A stretch of DNA of 64,000 nucleotides from Acidimicrobiia bacterium (GTDB taxonomy: Bacteria > Actinomycetota > Acidimicrobiia > Spongiisociales > JAHEDJ01): NCBI GenBank assembly GCA_035471805.1, contig DATIPS010000029.1:1-64000 (forward strand). The letters run 5' to 3'. Positions 25,508-34,615 of this stretch are shown piece after piece. The position numbers and the translations under genes are program-made. The notes beneath the pieces are model-generated. The model was not told the origin of the DNA, made no database searches, and saw only the letters and a list, made by a program, of their open reading frames with translations. Within the stretch, counting starts at the first letter, position 1. Each line of letters begins with the position of its first letter.

Positions 25508-28500
25508 GTGAGCGACTACGTACGGGCAGCCGAATCCAGAGTCGTGGTCTACGACGGTGCAATGGGCACCTCGATCCAACAGGCCGGTCTCGGTGAGGAC
25601 GACTTCGGAGGCGCCGACCTCGAAGGCTGCAACGAGCTGCTCAACGTGACGCGACCCGACCTGATTCGCCGGATCCATGCCTCATTCCTGGATGTCGGCG
25701 TCGATGTCGTCGAGACGAACAGCTTCGGCGGGTTCTCCGTGCCGCTCGCCGAGTACCGGCTCGAGCATCGCGTTCATGAGCTCAACCTGGCGGCAGCACG
25801 ACTGGCCCGAGAGGTCGCAGACGACTATTCGACCGGAGATCGCAAACGCTGGGTTGCCGGGTCGATCGGACCCGGGACGAAGTTCCCGACCCTCGGCCAG
25901 ATCAGGTTCGCGGATCTCAGGGATGCCTATGAAGAGCAAGCCGCAGCTCTCCTCGAGGGCGGAGTGGACCTCTTCATCATCGAAACCCAGTTCGACCTGC
26001 TCGGCCTGAAAGCCGCCATGATCGGAGCAAGGCGTGCAATGCGATCGGCCGGGAGAGAGGTCCCGGTCCAGGCGCAGGTGACCATCGAAGCGACCGGCCG
26101 AATGCTGCCCGGCACGGAAATCGGCGCGGCACTCGCCGCTGTCGATCCTCTGCGCCCTGATGTGTTCGGCCTGAACTGCGCGACCGGCCCGGCAGAGATG
26201 GCGGAGCACATCCGCTATCTGTCGGAACGGGCGCGTATGCCGATAGCGGTCATCCCGAACGCAGGGCTTCCGGAGGTGATCGAGGGTGCCATGTGCTACA
26301 ACCTCTCGCCGGAGGAGCTGGCCGATCACCACGTCCGGTTCATCACCGAGTTCGGTGTCTCGGTGGTCGGGGGATGCTGCGGCACGACGCCCGAGCATCT
26401 GCACAGGGTCGTCGAGGCAGTGTCCGACCTGGACGTCCTCCCCCGTGCGGCCCGGCACGAACCCGGCGCCGCCTCGACATACTCGTTCGCTCCCTTTCGC
26501 CAGGAGACATCGTTTCTGATCATCGGGGAGCGGACCAACGCCAACGGATCGAAGAAGTTCAGGGAAGCGCTGCTCGCCGAAGACTGGGACGGCTGCGTGC
26601 AGATGGGAAAGGAACAGGTCAAGGAGGGCGCCCATCTCGTCGACCTCTGCGTCGACTACGTCGGTCGCGATGGGAGAGCCGACATGGACCGGCTGGCCTC
26701 GCGCTTTGCCACCGAGGTGAGTGTGCCGCTGGTACTGGATTCCACCGAACCGGAGGTGATGGAGGCAGGCCTTCAACGGATCGGTGGAAGGGCGGTTCTC
26801 AACTCTGCCAACCTCGAGGACGGCGATCATCCGAATTCGCGGTTCGACAGGGTGATGTCGCTGGCTCGGGACTACGGAGCTGCCGTCGTCTGTCTGCTCA
26901 TCGATGAGAACGGGCAGGCGCGAGACGTCGAATGGAAGATGCGCGTCGCCCACCGCATCCACCGCCTCGCCGTCGAACGCTACGGGCTCGAACCGGGCGA
27001 TCTGATCTTCGACCCGCTCACGTTTCCGCTGACAACGGGCGACGACGCCCTGCGCCGCGACGCGATTGCAACGCTCGAGGCAGTCAGGCGAATCAAAGTC
27101 GAACTGCCCGGAACCTTCACCAGCCTCGGCATTTCCAACGTTTCGTTTGGATTGAAGCTGGCGGCCCGCCACGTACTCAACTCGGTGTTCCTCCATGAGG
27201 CACTCGGGGCCGGGCTGGACGGCGCCATCCTCCATGCGGCCCGGGTGATACCTCTCCACAGGATCCCGGAGGATCGGAGGGAAGCCGCCCTGGATCTCGT
27301 CTACGACCGCCGGCGCGCCGGATACGATCCGCTCGAGCGCGTCCTGGAGCTTTTCGCCGACGCGACCACGACGGCAGTCGAGAAGGAGGACCGCAGCGAA
27401 TGGCCGATCGAGCGACGCCTCGAATACCGCATCGTCGAAGGCGACCGCGACGGACTCACCGATGACCTGGATACGGCGCTCCGGAGCCGTAGTGCAGTGG
27501 ACATCATCAACAACATCCTCCTGGCCGGCATGAAGACTGTGGGTGAGCTGTTCGCGACAGGTGATATGCAGCTGCCCTTCGTGCTGCAATCGGCAGAGAC
27601 TATGAAGGCGTCGGTCGGCTATCTGGAACCGCACATCGACGCAACCGGTCACACCGGCCGGGGGTCGATCGTCCTGGCAACGGTCAAGGGTGACGTGCAC
27701 GACATCGGGAAGAACCTCGTCGACATCATCCTCACCAACAACGGGTACACGGTCCACAATCTCGGCATCAAGGTCGGCATCGCCGACATGATCGACAAAG
27801 CCCTCGAAGTGAACGCCGATGCAATCGGGATGAGCGGCCTTCTCGTGAAATCGACCCTGATCATGCGAGAAAACCTGATCGAACTGCACGAACGGGGATT
27901 GGCCCACCTTCCCGTCATCTTGGGTGGCGCTGCTCTGACCAGGAGCTACGTCGAACGCGATCTCCGCCAGGCCTATCCGGGACCGCTCTTCTACGGCAAG
28001 GACGCTTTCGCCGGGCTGGCGGTCATGGAGCGGATCGCAGGAGACGAACACCTGACGGATGCCGAGTTCGGCCGCAGGCCTGAGGGGCGTCGGCTGCCCG
28101 CCAGGCAGCCGAGGAAGGATGCGGAGACGCAAGCACGGACTCGCTCGCCCGAGGTGGACGGCGACAACCACATCTTCACTCCCCCGTTCCTCGGGTCGAG
28201 AGTCGTCAAGGGAATCCCCCTTGACGAAATCGGCGAATACCTGAACGAAACCGCCCTCTTCAGAAACCAGTGGCACTTCCGCCCCGAAGCCGGTGAAGAC
28301 GACGCGGCTTTCAAGGACCGCATTCGCCCGGTGCTTCGTGAGCAGCTCGATCGGGCGAAACGCAACAACCTCCTGATTCCGCAAGTCGTGTACGGCTTCT
28401 TTGCAGTGAACTCAGACGGCAACGACCTCATCGTCTGGCAAGACGCCCGGCGGAACCGCGAGATGGCCAGGTTCTCGTTCCCACGTCAAACGAGCAGCCC

Positions 28501-28963
28501 CTTCATGTGTATCGCCGACTTCCACCGCCCGACCGACGAAGGGCTCGACTACGCGGCATTTCACATTGCAACCATCGGTGATCGAGCCTCGGTGCGAGCG
28601 GCCGAGCTGTTCGCCGCCCACCGTTATGAGGAGTACCTGTTGCTCCACGGTCTGGCCGTTGAAATGGCGGAGTCACTTGCCGAGTACTGGCACCATCGAA
28701 TCAGGACCGAGTGGGGTTTCGTCGACGAGGACGGTCCCTCTCTCACGGGGCTCTTCCGGCAGAAGTATCGCGGGGGAAGGTACTCATGGGGCTACCCGGC
28801 CTGTCCCGATCTCGAAGACAATGAAACCGTCGCCCTCCTCCTGGGAGCCGACCGAATCGGGGTCTCGGTCGGGGAAGACACCGGCTGGCAATATCAGCCC
28901 GAGCAGACCACCTCGGCCATCATCTGCCACCACCCGCAGGCGAAGTACTTCATCGCCCGCTGA
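25508..28963 (+). CDS. metH: Cobalamin-dependent methionine synthase
   Basis: Full-length MetH of 1151 aa that methylates homocysteine from methyl-tetrahydrofolate through B12. Order: homocysteine domain (about 1-310, zinc Cys at 224, 290 and 291 in GGCCGTT), pterin-binding domain (about 335-600), B12 cap helices (FVLQSAETMKASVGYLEPH), B12-binding domain with DVHDIG at 729-734, and the C-terminal AdoMet activation domain (GYPACPDLEDN). GTG 25508 is chosen, after AGGA at 25499-25502; the upstream ATG at 25457 lies inside the riboswitch P1 stem and adds an unconserved 17 residues. Confidence 0.97.
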   Translation: MSDYVRAAESRVVVYDGAMGTSIQQAGLGEDDFGGADLEGCNELLNVTRPDLIRRIHASFLDVGVDVVETNSFGGFSVPLAEYRLEHRVHELNLAAARLAREVADDYSTGDRKRWVAGSIGPGTKFPTLGQIRFADLRDAYEEQAAALLEGGVDLFIIETQFDLLGLKAAMIGARRAMRSAGREVPVQAQVTIEATGRMLPGTEIGAALAAVDPLRPDVFGLNCATGPAEMAEHIRYLSERARMPIAVIPNAGLPEVIEGAMCYNLSPEELADHHVRFITEFGVSVVGGCCGTTPEHLHRVVEAVSDLDVLPRAARHEPGAASTYSFAPFRQETSFLIIGERTNANGSKKFREALLAEDWDGCVQMGKEQVKEGAHLVDLCVDYVGRDGRADMDRLASRFATEVSVPLVLDSTEPEVMEAGLQRIGGRAVLNSANLEDGDHPNSRFDRVMSLARDYGAAVVCLLIDENGQARDVEWKMRVAHRIHRLAVERYGLEPGDLIFDPLTFPLTTGDDALRRDAIATLEAVRRIKVELPGTFTSLGISNVSFGLKLAARHVLNSVFLHEALGAGLDGAILHAARVIPLHRIPEDRREAALDLVYDRRRAGYDPLERVLELFADATTTAVEKEDRSEWPIERRLEYRIVEGDRDGLTDDLDTALRSRSAVDIINNILLAGMKTVGELFATGDMQLPFVLQSAETMKASVGYLEPHIDATGHTGRGSIVLATVKGDVHDIGKNLVDIILTNNGYTVHNLGIKVGIADMIDKALEVNADAIGMSGLLVKSTLIMRENLIELHERGLAHLPVILGGAALTRSYVERDLRQAYPGPLFYGKDAFAGLAVMERIAGDEHLTDAEFGRRPEGRRLPARQPRKDAETQARTRSPEVDGDNHIFTPPFLGSRVVKGIPLDEIGEYLNETALFRNQWHFRPEAGEDDAAFKDRIRPVLREQLDRAKRNNLLIPQVVYGFFAVNSDGNDLIVWQDARRNREMARFSFPRQTSSPFMCIADFHRPTDEGLDYAAFHIATIGDRASVRAAELFAAHRYEEYLLLHGLAVEMAESLAEYWHHRIRTEWGFVDEDGPSLTGLFRQKYRGGRYSWGYPACPDLEDNETVALLLGADRIGVSVGEDTGWQYQPEQTTSAIICHHPQAKYFIAR

Positions 28964-28975
28964 CCTGCAGGTCCG

Positions 28976-30088
28976 TCAGGCGACCCGGACCGAGAATCTG
29001 AGGAGAGCCCCGACCCCGTGGGCGTCGAGCGGACTCGACACCGAGATCTGATCGGCCTGCCCGCCTCTGCGGAGCACCTGCTCCATCGCCGCGTCGATCA
29101 CGTCACCGAGCACCACCATCCCAGAACCACAAGCCATGCAACTCTCGCCGCTCCGTTCCAGCCATCCGCAAGTGCCGCACATCACCCCCGGGCGGGTGAA
29201 CCGACCGGCAACCACGAGACGATCGACGGCACCGTTGTTCACGGCGGTCAGCACGTCCTCGAGCCCGACAACGGCCCTTCCTCCCTCCTCGGAGGTGACA
29301 CTCACCCTCGAGGCGAGGGCCTCTTCGGCTTCATACGAGGCGTCGAGCAAGAAGACATTCGCACGATCGGCGATGTCAGAGTCCGACATCGTGTGCGGGT
29401 CGATGACGAAGGAGCCGAGCAACCGAGCGCGGAGATACGGATGGAGAAACGATTCGAACCGGACCGAGGTCTCCTCGTGACCGCCGACGACCAACTTCCC
29501 GAAGCCGAGTTTGCGCTGGAGTTCGAACAACCTGTCGGCGACGTACCGGAAGTGCCGTCGATCCAAGAAGTCCGCGTGGTTTCTGGCTCCCTTCTCCTCG
29601 TATCCGGAGAACCCGCCGAAGTTACCCTTGTGCGACTCGGACTCTTCGATGAACTCGAGCAACCGCATACTCCCGCCACCGCCGCCGTATAGCCAGGCAT
29701 GCCTGCGGTCGACGACCGCCACTACAACACTGTCGCGTTGCCGTATGCTCCGCAACGGACGCAGATAGGGACGATCAGCGGCGAAAGCGACATCCCACAC
29801 CGGGGTCGACAGGGGAATGTACTCGAACAAGCCCCCGCCGTCACAAGCGAAGACGGCCGTGGCAGGCGAACGATCCACGTCGATGCGATCGGCCAGCCCG
29901 ATCACGCTGTCGAGGTCGCTGCGGAGCGACATCTGGGCATCATGATCGAGGTTCGACAAGGACCTGAGGGGTTTCAGGAGATCGCTGAGACGCGCACGAA
30001 CAGACTCGTGGAGCGGCTCGCGGTTGACATACACCGAAAGCACCGGATAGTCGGGGCTCTCGAAGCGGGAGAGGCGGTCGATGTGCAT
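28976..30088 (-). CDS. Bacterial eRF1-like protein (baeRF family)
   Basis: Protein of 370 aa resembling the bacterial archaeo-eukaryotic release-factor (baeRF) group. The middle third resembles eRF1 domain 2 (VVVAVVDRRHAWLYGGGGGS) and the last third matches the L30e-like eRF1 domain 3 with a four-Cys zinc knuckle (C304-x2-C307, C317-x2-C320). No GGQ is present where the peptidyl-tRNA hydrolysis loop belongs; there the sequence is NFGGFSGYEEKGARN. These proteins are suspected to act on stalled or damaged ribosomes, without proof in this lineage. A strong AAGGAGG site precedes the ATG. It is convergent with metH, 12 bp apart. Confidence 0.75.
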   Translation of the reverse strand: MHIDRLSRFESPDYPVLSVYVNREPLHESVRARLSDLLKPLRSLSNLDHDAQMSLRSDLDSVIGLADRIDVDRSPATAVFACDGGGLFEYIPLSTPVWDVAFAADRPYLRPLRSIRQRDSVVVAVVDRRHAWLYGGGGGSMRLLEFIEESESHKGNFGGFSGYEEKGARNHADFLDRRHFRYVADRLFELQRKLGFGKLVVGGHEETSVRFESFLHPYLRARLLGSFVIDPHTMSDSDIADRANVFLLDASYEAEEALASRVSVTSEEGGRAVVGLEDVLTAVNNGAVDRLVVAGRFTRPGVMCGTCGWLERSGESCMACGSGMVVLGDVIDAAMEQVLRRGGQADQISVSSPLDAHGVGALLRFSVRVA

Positions 30089-30148
30089 GAGCCTCCTTCG
30101 AGTTTGGGCCGGGCGCGCGCAGGCGACACGAATAGATGCGGAGCCGCG

Positions 30149-30163
30149 CGGCCCGAAGGGCCG
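30149..30163. terminator. Short hairpin downstream of metZ
   Basis: CGGCCC (30149-30154), GAA loop, GGGCCG (30158-30163). It lies 73 bp past the metZ stop in its transcription direction and could end that transcript. A larger nested inverted repeat abuts it at 30163. Confidence 0.4.
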
Positions 30164-30207
30164 GTAACCAGAGGTGTTCGAGAGATGGTCACCTCGACTT
30201 CAGGTTA
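30163..30207. promoter_or_regulatory. Nested inverted repeat upstream of the baeRF gene
   Basis: The outer arms GGTAACC (30163-30169) and GGTTACC (30201-30207) are exact reverse complements, and inside them GAGGTG (30171-30176) pairs with CACCTC (30188-30193). It could be an RNA hairpin in the metZ 3' region and baeRF leader, or a protein-binding operator. It lies 75 bp upstream of the baeRF start. No known motif is recognised. Confidence 0.4.
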
Positions 30208-30235
30208 CCCTCGTGAACCCTGGATTGGGGCCTCT

Positions 30236-31408
30236 TCAGAGCTCCAGCGCCCCGGCCAGATCTGCCTCGAGATCCAGCAGGTCCTCGAGCCCCACGGAAA
30301 GGCGCACCAGCGAATCGGAGATGCCCATCGCCTGCCGCTCCTGTGGAGTGAGCCGGGAGTGGGTGGTCGTCGCCGGGTGAGTCGACAGGCTCTTCGCGTC
30401 CCCGAGGTTGTTCGATATGTCAAACAAGCGGAGCCGGTTCATGAACCGGAAGGCTGCGGCCCGACCTCCGTCTATCTCAACAGACACCATCGACCCGCCC
30501 GCCTCCATCTGACGGCGGGCCAGGTCAGCCTGTGGATGCCCGTCGGCGGTCGGGTACAAGACGCGGCTGACCACCGGCGCCCCGTCGAGGAAAGCGGCCA
30601 GCGCGGCGGCGCTCCTGGATTGCTCGCGGACGCGGAGGTCGAGAGTCTCGAGGCTCTTCGCCACCACCCAGGCATTGAATGGACTAATCGATGGGCCGGT
30701 GTGACGCTGGAACTCCTGTAGCGGGCCATCGATGAACTCGGCCGTACCCAGAACCGCTCCGCCCAGTGTGCGACCCTGCCCGTCGAGGTGCTTGGTCGTC
30801 GAGTAGACGACGATGTCGGCACCCAGTTCGAGCGGACGCTGCAAGACCGGGGTTGCGAAGACGTTATCGACGATGACCCGCGCTCCGGCGGCGTGCGCCA
30901 GTTCGGATACAGCTGCGATATCGACGAGTTCGAGCATCGGGTTGGACGGAGTCTCGAGATACACGAACTTCGGGGAACGCTCCATCGCACGCTCCCACGA
31001 TTCGAGATCGCGACCGTCGACGAAAGTGGTCTCGATTCCCCAGCGTGCCAGCAGCCGTCCGAGTACCGCGACCGTAGACCCGAACAGTGCGCGAGAGGCG
31101 ACGATACGATCGCCGGCGCTCGCGTCGCACGCAACGGCTGCGAAGACTGCGGCCATTCCGCTGGCGGTCGCCCGGCATGCTTCGGCCCCGTCGAGTAGCC
31201 GAAGCCGCTCTTCGAATGTCGAGATCGTCGGGTTCCCGTAGCGCGTGTAGACGTAGCCCTCGGCTTCCCCGCTGAAGACCGCGGCAGCTTCCTCCGCAGA
31301 CTCATAGACGAATCCAGATGTCATGAATATGCCTTCGGCCGTCTCGCCGAAGGCCGTCCGCTCGTGCCCGCCTCGGACCTGCCGGGTCTTGGGTCTCCAG
31401 TCATCCAT
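30236..31408 (-). CDS. metZ: O-succinylhomoserine sulfhydrylase
   Basis: Cys/Met-metabolism PLP enzyme of 390 aa that makes homocysteine directly from acylated homoserine and sulfide, feeding metH. The PLP lysine is in YSTTKHLDGQGR; YTRYGNPT and GMAAVFA near the N-terminus, SNPMLELVDIA and HPATTTHSRLT near the C-terminus match the family. The HLDGQGR sequence after the lysine favours MetZ over cystathionine enzymes (HLDG + other). ATG 31408 is preferred over TTG 31417. It is divergent from the MetF-like gene, with 83 bp between. Confidence 0.9.
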   Translation of the reverse strand: MDDWRPKTRQVRGGHERTAFGETAEGIFMTSGFVYESAEEAAAVFSGEAEGYVYTRYGNPTISTFEERLRLLDGAEACRATASGMAAVFAAVACDASAGDRIVASRALFGSTVAVLGRLLARWGIETTFVDGRDLESWERAMERSPKFVYLETPSNPMLELVDIAAVSELAHAAGARVIVDNVFATPVLQRPLELGADIVVYSTTKHLDGQGRTLGGAVLGTAEFIDGPLQEFQRHTGPSISPFNAWVVAKSLETLDLRVREQSRSAAALAAFLDGAPVVSRVLYPTADGHPQADLARRQMEAGGSMVSVEIDGGRAAAFRFMNRLRLFDISNNLGDAKSLSTHPATTTHSRLTPQERQAMGISDSLVRLSVGLEDLLDLEADLAGALEL

Positions 31409-31491
31409 GAATGACAACCGTACATCGACATTGCTGCCTGTGGGTCACCGACGTAGGGTTACCTTCCCTACCCGCCGTACGCCGAGGAACC

Positions 31492-32298
31492 ATGCTGACC
31501 GCGAATCGAGACTGGACCGTGATCGTCGAGGTCAACCCGCCCGACCTTCCGGACATGTCCCACCTCCTGCTGGAGGGTGCCTGGACCCATGTGCTGGTGA
31601 CGGACAATGTCTTCGGGAAGATCCGGGTATCCCCCTATGCCTACTCCGCACGGATAACGCACGACGTACCGTCGGTTCATCCGACAGTCGTGGTTTCGAC
31701 CCGTGACCGCAACATCCTGGCCATCGAGAGCGAGGTCCGAGGAGCATTGGGGAACGGAGTCAACTCTTTCCTGGTGGTCGTGGGTGACACAATGCCTCAG
31801 GTCGATCATCTGGCCGACCATCGAGAGGTGGTGAGGCATCTCCGGGATCTCCAGGGCAGGACTCCGGCGTTCGAGGTGGGGGTGCCGACCCGCTTCAAAT
31901 CGTACGACTTCCACCGACAGGTCGATTCGGGAGCGGAGTTCTTCGTGGCAGGCCCACTTCTGGATCCCTCAACAGTCGGCGAGCAGATTGCGAAGTTGCA
32001 GATGCGAGACGGCGACCCGCCGCTGTACGTGATGGTGATTCCCCCGTTCTCGCCGGGTTGGGTGGAGCAGATGGAGTCGGTGGGGGCGATTCCCTGCAGT
32101 GATCGTCTCAAAGCAGATCTCGCAGGTCTACCTTCCGAAGACCGGAGGGCGTTTGGATGGAGCGTGGCCACGGCAACGGCCGCGGCCGCCCGGAGGGAAG
32201 GAGCGGCCGGGGTGGTGCTCATGGGTCTCCACTTCGACACAGTGATCGACGAGGCCGCCGAGGCCTGGCGAAGCGGTTCGCAACGGGACCCGGGCTGA
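31492..32298 (+). CDS. MetF-like methylenetetrahydrofolate reductase family protein
   Basis: TIM-barrel protein of 268 aa resembling methylenetetrahydrofolate reductase: FLVVVGDTMPQ at the flavin strand, RFKSYDFHRQVDSGAEFFVAGPLLDPS (compare GADFFITQ in MetF) and GVVLMGLHFDT near the end. It is shorter and more diverged than classic MetF, so it could have another C1 or flavin role. Its place beside metZ and near metH supports supply of methyl-folate for methionine. ATG 31492 has GAGG four nucleotides upstream. Confidence 0.7.
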   Translation: MLTANRDWTVIVEVNPPDLPDMSHLLLEGAWTHVLVTDNVFGKIRVSPYAYSARITHDVPSVHPTVVVSTRDRNILAIESEVRGALGNGVNSFLVVVGDTMPQVDHLADHREVVRHLRDLQGRTPAFEVGVPTRFKSYDFHRQVDSGAEFFVAGPLLDPSTVGEQIAKLQMRDGDPPLYVMVIPPFSPGWVEQMESVGAIPCSDRLKADLAGLPSEDRRAFGWSVATATAAAARREGAAGVVLMGLHFDTVIDEAAEAWRSGSQRDPG

Positions 32299-32384
32299 AC
32301 TCGCCGAACCGCCCCGGGTTCGTCGATATGCTCCGGCCGGCGGCGGTTTCGCGCATATCTCGCGAGGTCGGGTTGAATAGCGGC

Positions 32385-33821
32385 ATGCGCTTCCGGATCC
32401 CCGTATTGCTGGCTCTTTCGATCGCCGTCGCGGCATGCTCTTCGGGCGTCACTTCGACCACCGGCGGTTCGGTCGCCCCGTCGACCTCTTCAAGCAGCTC
32501 AACCACCGGCACGGCCGACACCCAGTCGGAGTCGACGTCGGCTGCCGGTACCGATCTTCTGATTACCAACTGCGATGAGCCCACCGCCGATTTCGAGCCA
32601 TTCTGCGACGCCTACAACCTGATCAGAGGGCACTTCGTGGACGATGCCGACGACGCACTGCTGGCTGCCGGTGCCCTGGAGGGGTTGGAAACGCTGGAGT
32701 CGGAAGGCACCGGCGGACCTCGCGACAGAATCACCTGCTCCGAGCCGAGTGAAGCTTTCGAGTCCTTCTGCGAGTCGCTGGTGGATGAGCTCGAGAGCGG
32801 AGATTCCAGCCTCGGCGAAGTCATCGAGGCCGCCATCGCAGGCATGGTCGCGATAGGACTCGACGACCCCTACAGCGTCTATCTCTCTCCTTCTGCGCTG
32901 GAGAACTTCAGAATCGATACCTCCGGAAGCGTTGAGGGCATCGGCGCCTTGGTCCGCGGCGAAGAGATAACCGACCCGGACGGGGAGGGCTGCTCCCTGC
33001 TATCCGATACCTGTCACATGGTCATAGTCCAGCCGCTCGACGGCAGCCCGGCGGAAGCCGCCGGCATCGAATCGGGCGACTATGTCGTTTCGGTGGACGG
33101 CGAGGGCGTCGAAGGCAAGCTTCTCGACGAGATCGTGGCCATCGTGCGAGGGCCGGCCGGGACCGAGGTGACCCTCGGCATCGAAAGGGGTGGTGAGCTG
33201 CTCGAGTTCACCGTGACCAGGGCCGCTATCACCGTGCCCAACGTTGAATTCGATGTGCTCGACTCAGGAGCTGGTTATCTCCGCCTGGTGACCTTCGCCA
33301 GCAACGCGGATGAAGCGATTCGCGAGGCGATCCGCGAGTTGCTTGCCGCCGGGGTGACCGACATCATCTTCGATCTGCGCAGCGACCCAGGCGGATCTCT
33401 GGACGCGGCCGTGAACATCGCCAGCGAGTTCCTGGAAGACGGCCTGGTTGTCGTCACCGAAGCACCGGGAGACCGGCTGGAGTATCCGGTCCAGAGCGGC
33501 GGGCTCGCAACAAGCACCGACATCGGACTGGCCGTTCTCGTCGACCGGGCCAGCGCCAGCGCGTCGGAGGTAGTTGCCGGCGTCCTCCAGGAGACGGGCC
33601 GGGCGACGATCGTTGGCGAGGTGACCTTCGGAAAGAACACGGTGCAGCAACAGTTCAACCTGGACAACGGCGGGGCTATCAAGTTGACCATCGCCCGCTG
33701 GTTGACACCCGAAGGGAAGGATCTCGGCGATGGGGTTCATCCGGACATCTTGATCGAGTTCGACACAGATGCCGAGTCGGACCCGTGGATCGACGCTGCT
33801 CTGGAAGCCCTGGGCTACTGA
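32385..33821 (+). CDS. S41-family C-terminal processing protease, lipoprotein
   Basis: CtpA-like protease of 478 aa. The signal peptide ends in a lipobox (IAVAAC, Cys at about residue 19), followed by a long Ser/Thr linker, then a PDZ domain (VQPLDGSPAEAAGIESGDYVVSVDG) and the S41 peptidase domain. The catalytic Ser is in RASASASEVVAG and the Lys in VTFGKNTVQQQ, giving the Ser-Lys dyad. It likely cleaves exported proteins at the membrane surface. ATG 32385 begins a clear signal sequence; in-frame upstream codons do not. Confidence 0.9.
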   Translation: MRFRIPVLLALSIAVAACSSGVTSTTGGSVAPSTSSSSSTTGTADTQSESTSAAGTDLLITNCDEPTADFEPFCDAYNLIRGHFVDDADDALLAAGALEGLETLESEGTGGPRDRITCSEPSEAFESFCESLVDELESGDSSLGEVIEAAIAGMVAIGLDDPYSVYLSPSALENFRIDTSGSVEGIGALVRGEEITDPDGEGCSLLSDTCHMVIVQPLDGSPAEAAGIESGDYVVSVDGEGVEGKLLDEIVAIVRGPAGTEVTLGIERGGELLEFTVTRAAITVPNVEFDVLDSGAGYLRLVTFASNADEAIREAIRELLAAGVTDIIFDLRSDPGGSLDAAVNIASEFLEDGLVVVTEAPGDRLEYPVQSGGLATSTDIGLAVLVDRASASASEVVAGVLQETGRATIVGEVTFGKNTVQQQFNLDNGGAIKLTIARWLTPEGKDLGDGVHPDILIEFDTDAESDPWIDAALEALGY

Positions 33822-33827
33822 TCCCCC

Positions 33828-33880
33828 GTTTTCTGAGCAATACCGCTAATCCCCACGCGCAACAGCATTGCCGAGAAAAC
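33828..33880 (+). repeat. 51-bp palindromic interspersed repeat, copy 4
   Basis: Left arm TTTTCTGAGCAATACCG (33829-33845), 17-nt loop CTAATCCCCACGCGCAA, right arm CAGCATTGCCGAGAAAA (33863-33879), plus one more pairing base on each side. It is the most degenerate stem of the family (four mismatches), but the loop length is kept. It starts 6 bp after the ctpA stop and is the first half of a tandem doublet with copy 5. Confidence 0.85.
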
Positions 33881-33888
33881 ACAGGGCA

Positions 33889-33940
33889 GTTTCTGAGCAA
33901 TACTGTTGATGCCCACGCGCAACAGCATTGCGGAGAAAAT
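33889..33940 (+). repeat. 51-bp palindromic interspersed repeat, copy 5
   Basis: Left arm TTTCTGAGCAATACTG to 33905, 17-nt loop TTGATGCCCACGCGCAA, right arm from 33923 (CAGCATTGCGGAGAAAA). It begins exactly 61 bp after copy 4 begins. Its last base abuts the msrA stop codon (33940-33942). The pair sits between convergent ctpA and msrA. Confidence 0.85.
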
Positions 33941-34581
33941 CAGGTCAGGCCGGTCGGGCATGCAACGCCCGTGCCACCCAACCCGCAATAGCCGCCCGGG
34001 TTCTTGCCCAGGTATTGCTGGTGATACTCCTCGGCGTAATAGAACTCACCCGCGGGAGCAATCTCCGTGGTGATCTCCCCGTGTCCGTGCGCCGTGAGTT
34101 CCGCTTGATATCGATCACGTGACCGTTTGGCGGCTTCGAGTTGCTCATCGGAGGTGGCGTAGACCGCCGAGCGGTATTGGGTCCCTACATCGTTGCCCTG
34201 CCGCATACCCTGAGTCGGGTTGTGACCTTCCCAGAACACCCCGAGCAGCCGGTCGTAGCCGACCGCCGCCGGATCGAACACGACCAGCACGACTTCCGCG
34301 TGACCGGTCCGCCCCGTGCATGTCTCCTCATAGGTGGGATTTGGGGTCGATCCGCCCGCGTAGCCCGCAGCCGTCGAGTACACCCCGTCGGTCTGCCAGA
34401 AGCCGCGTTCGGCCCCCCAGAAGCATCCCATGCCGAACACGGCGGTTTCCAGCCCGTCCGGAAACGGAGGAACGATCCGGTTCCCGTTCACGTAGTGGGT
34501 CTCCGGCACACGGATCGGCTCAGAACGACCCGGAAGAGAGTTCTCGTTGTTCGGTGTTTCTTCGCGCCGGAACCAGGCCAC
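33940..34581 (-). CDS. msrA: Peptide methionine-S-sulfoxide reductase
   Basis: MsrA of 213 aa, which repairs the S-epimer of methionine sulfoxide in proteins. The catalytic Cys53 is in [33 protein letters not shown] and the C-terminal [15 protein letters not shown] carry substrate and resolving-Cys positions (two further Cys near the end). It has an N-terminal extension of about 30 residues, with no signal peptide, so it is cytosolic. The stop codon touches repeat copy 5. Confidence 0.96.
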   Translation of the reverse strand: MAWFRREETPNNENSLPGRSEPIRVPETHYVNGNRIVPPFPDGLETAVFGMGCFWGAERGFWQTDGVYSTAAGYAGGSTPNPTYEETCTGRTGHAEVVLVVFDPAAVGYDRLLGVFWEGHNPTQGMRQGNDVGTQYRSAVYATSDEQLEAAKRSRDRYQAELTAHGHGEITTEIAPAGEFYYAEEYHQQYLGKNPGGYCGLGGTGVACPTGLT

Positions 34582-34615
34582 GGCCGTACCTCCTCGTCCT
34601 GTCCGACGCTAGCGG

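Noticed and set aside
25682-28384. Open frame of 900 codons on the strand opposite metH
   Set aside because: It is a shadow produced by GC-rich codon structure of metH; it has no recognisable domain and MetH motifs on the plus strand are complete.
29057-29065. GGQ tripeptide near the end of the baeRF-like protein (residues 342-344) as the catalytic release-factor motif
   Set aside because: It falls after the zinc knuckle in the domain-3 region, not in the middle domain where the catalytic GGQ loop belongs, so it is most likely chance.
30163-30207. GGTAACC/GGTTACC arms as further TetR operator sites
   Set aside because: The half-sites are 31 bp apart and inverted differently from the GYTACC-N4-GGTAAC sites; the regulator would not fit.
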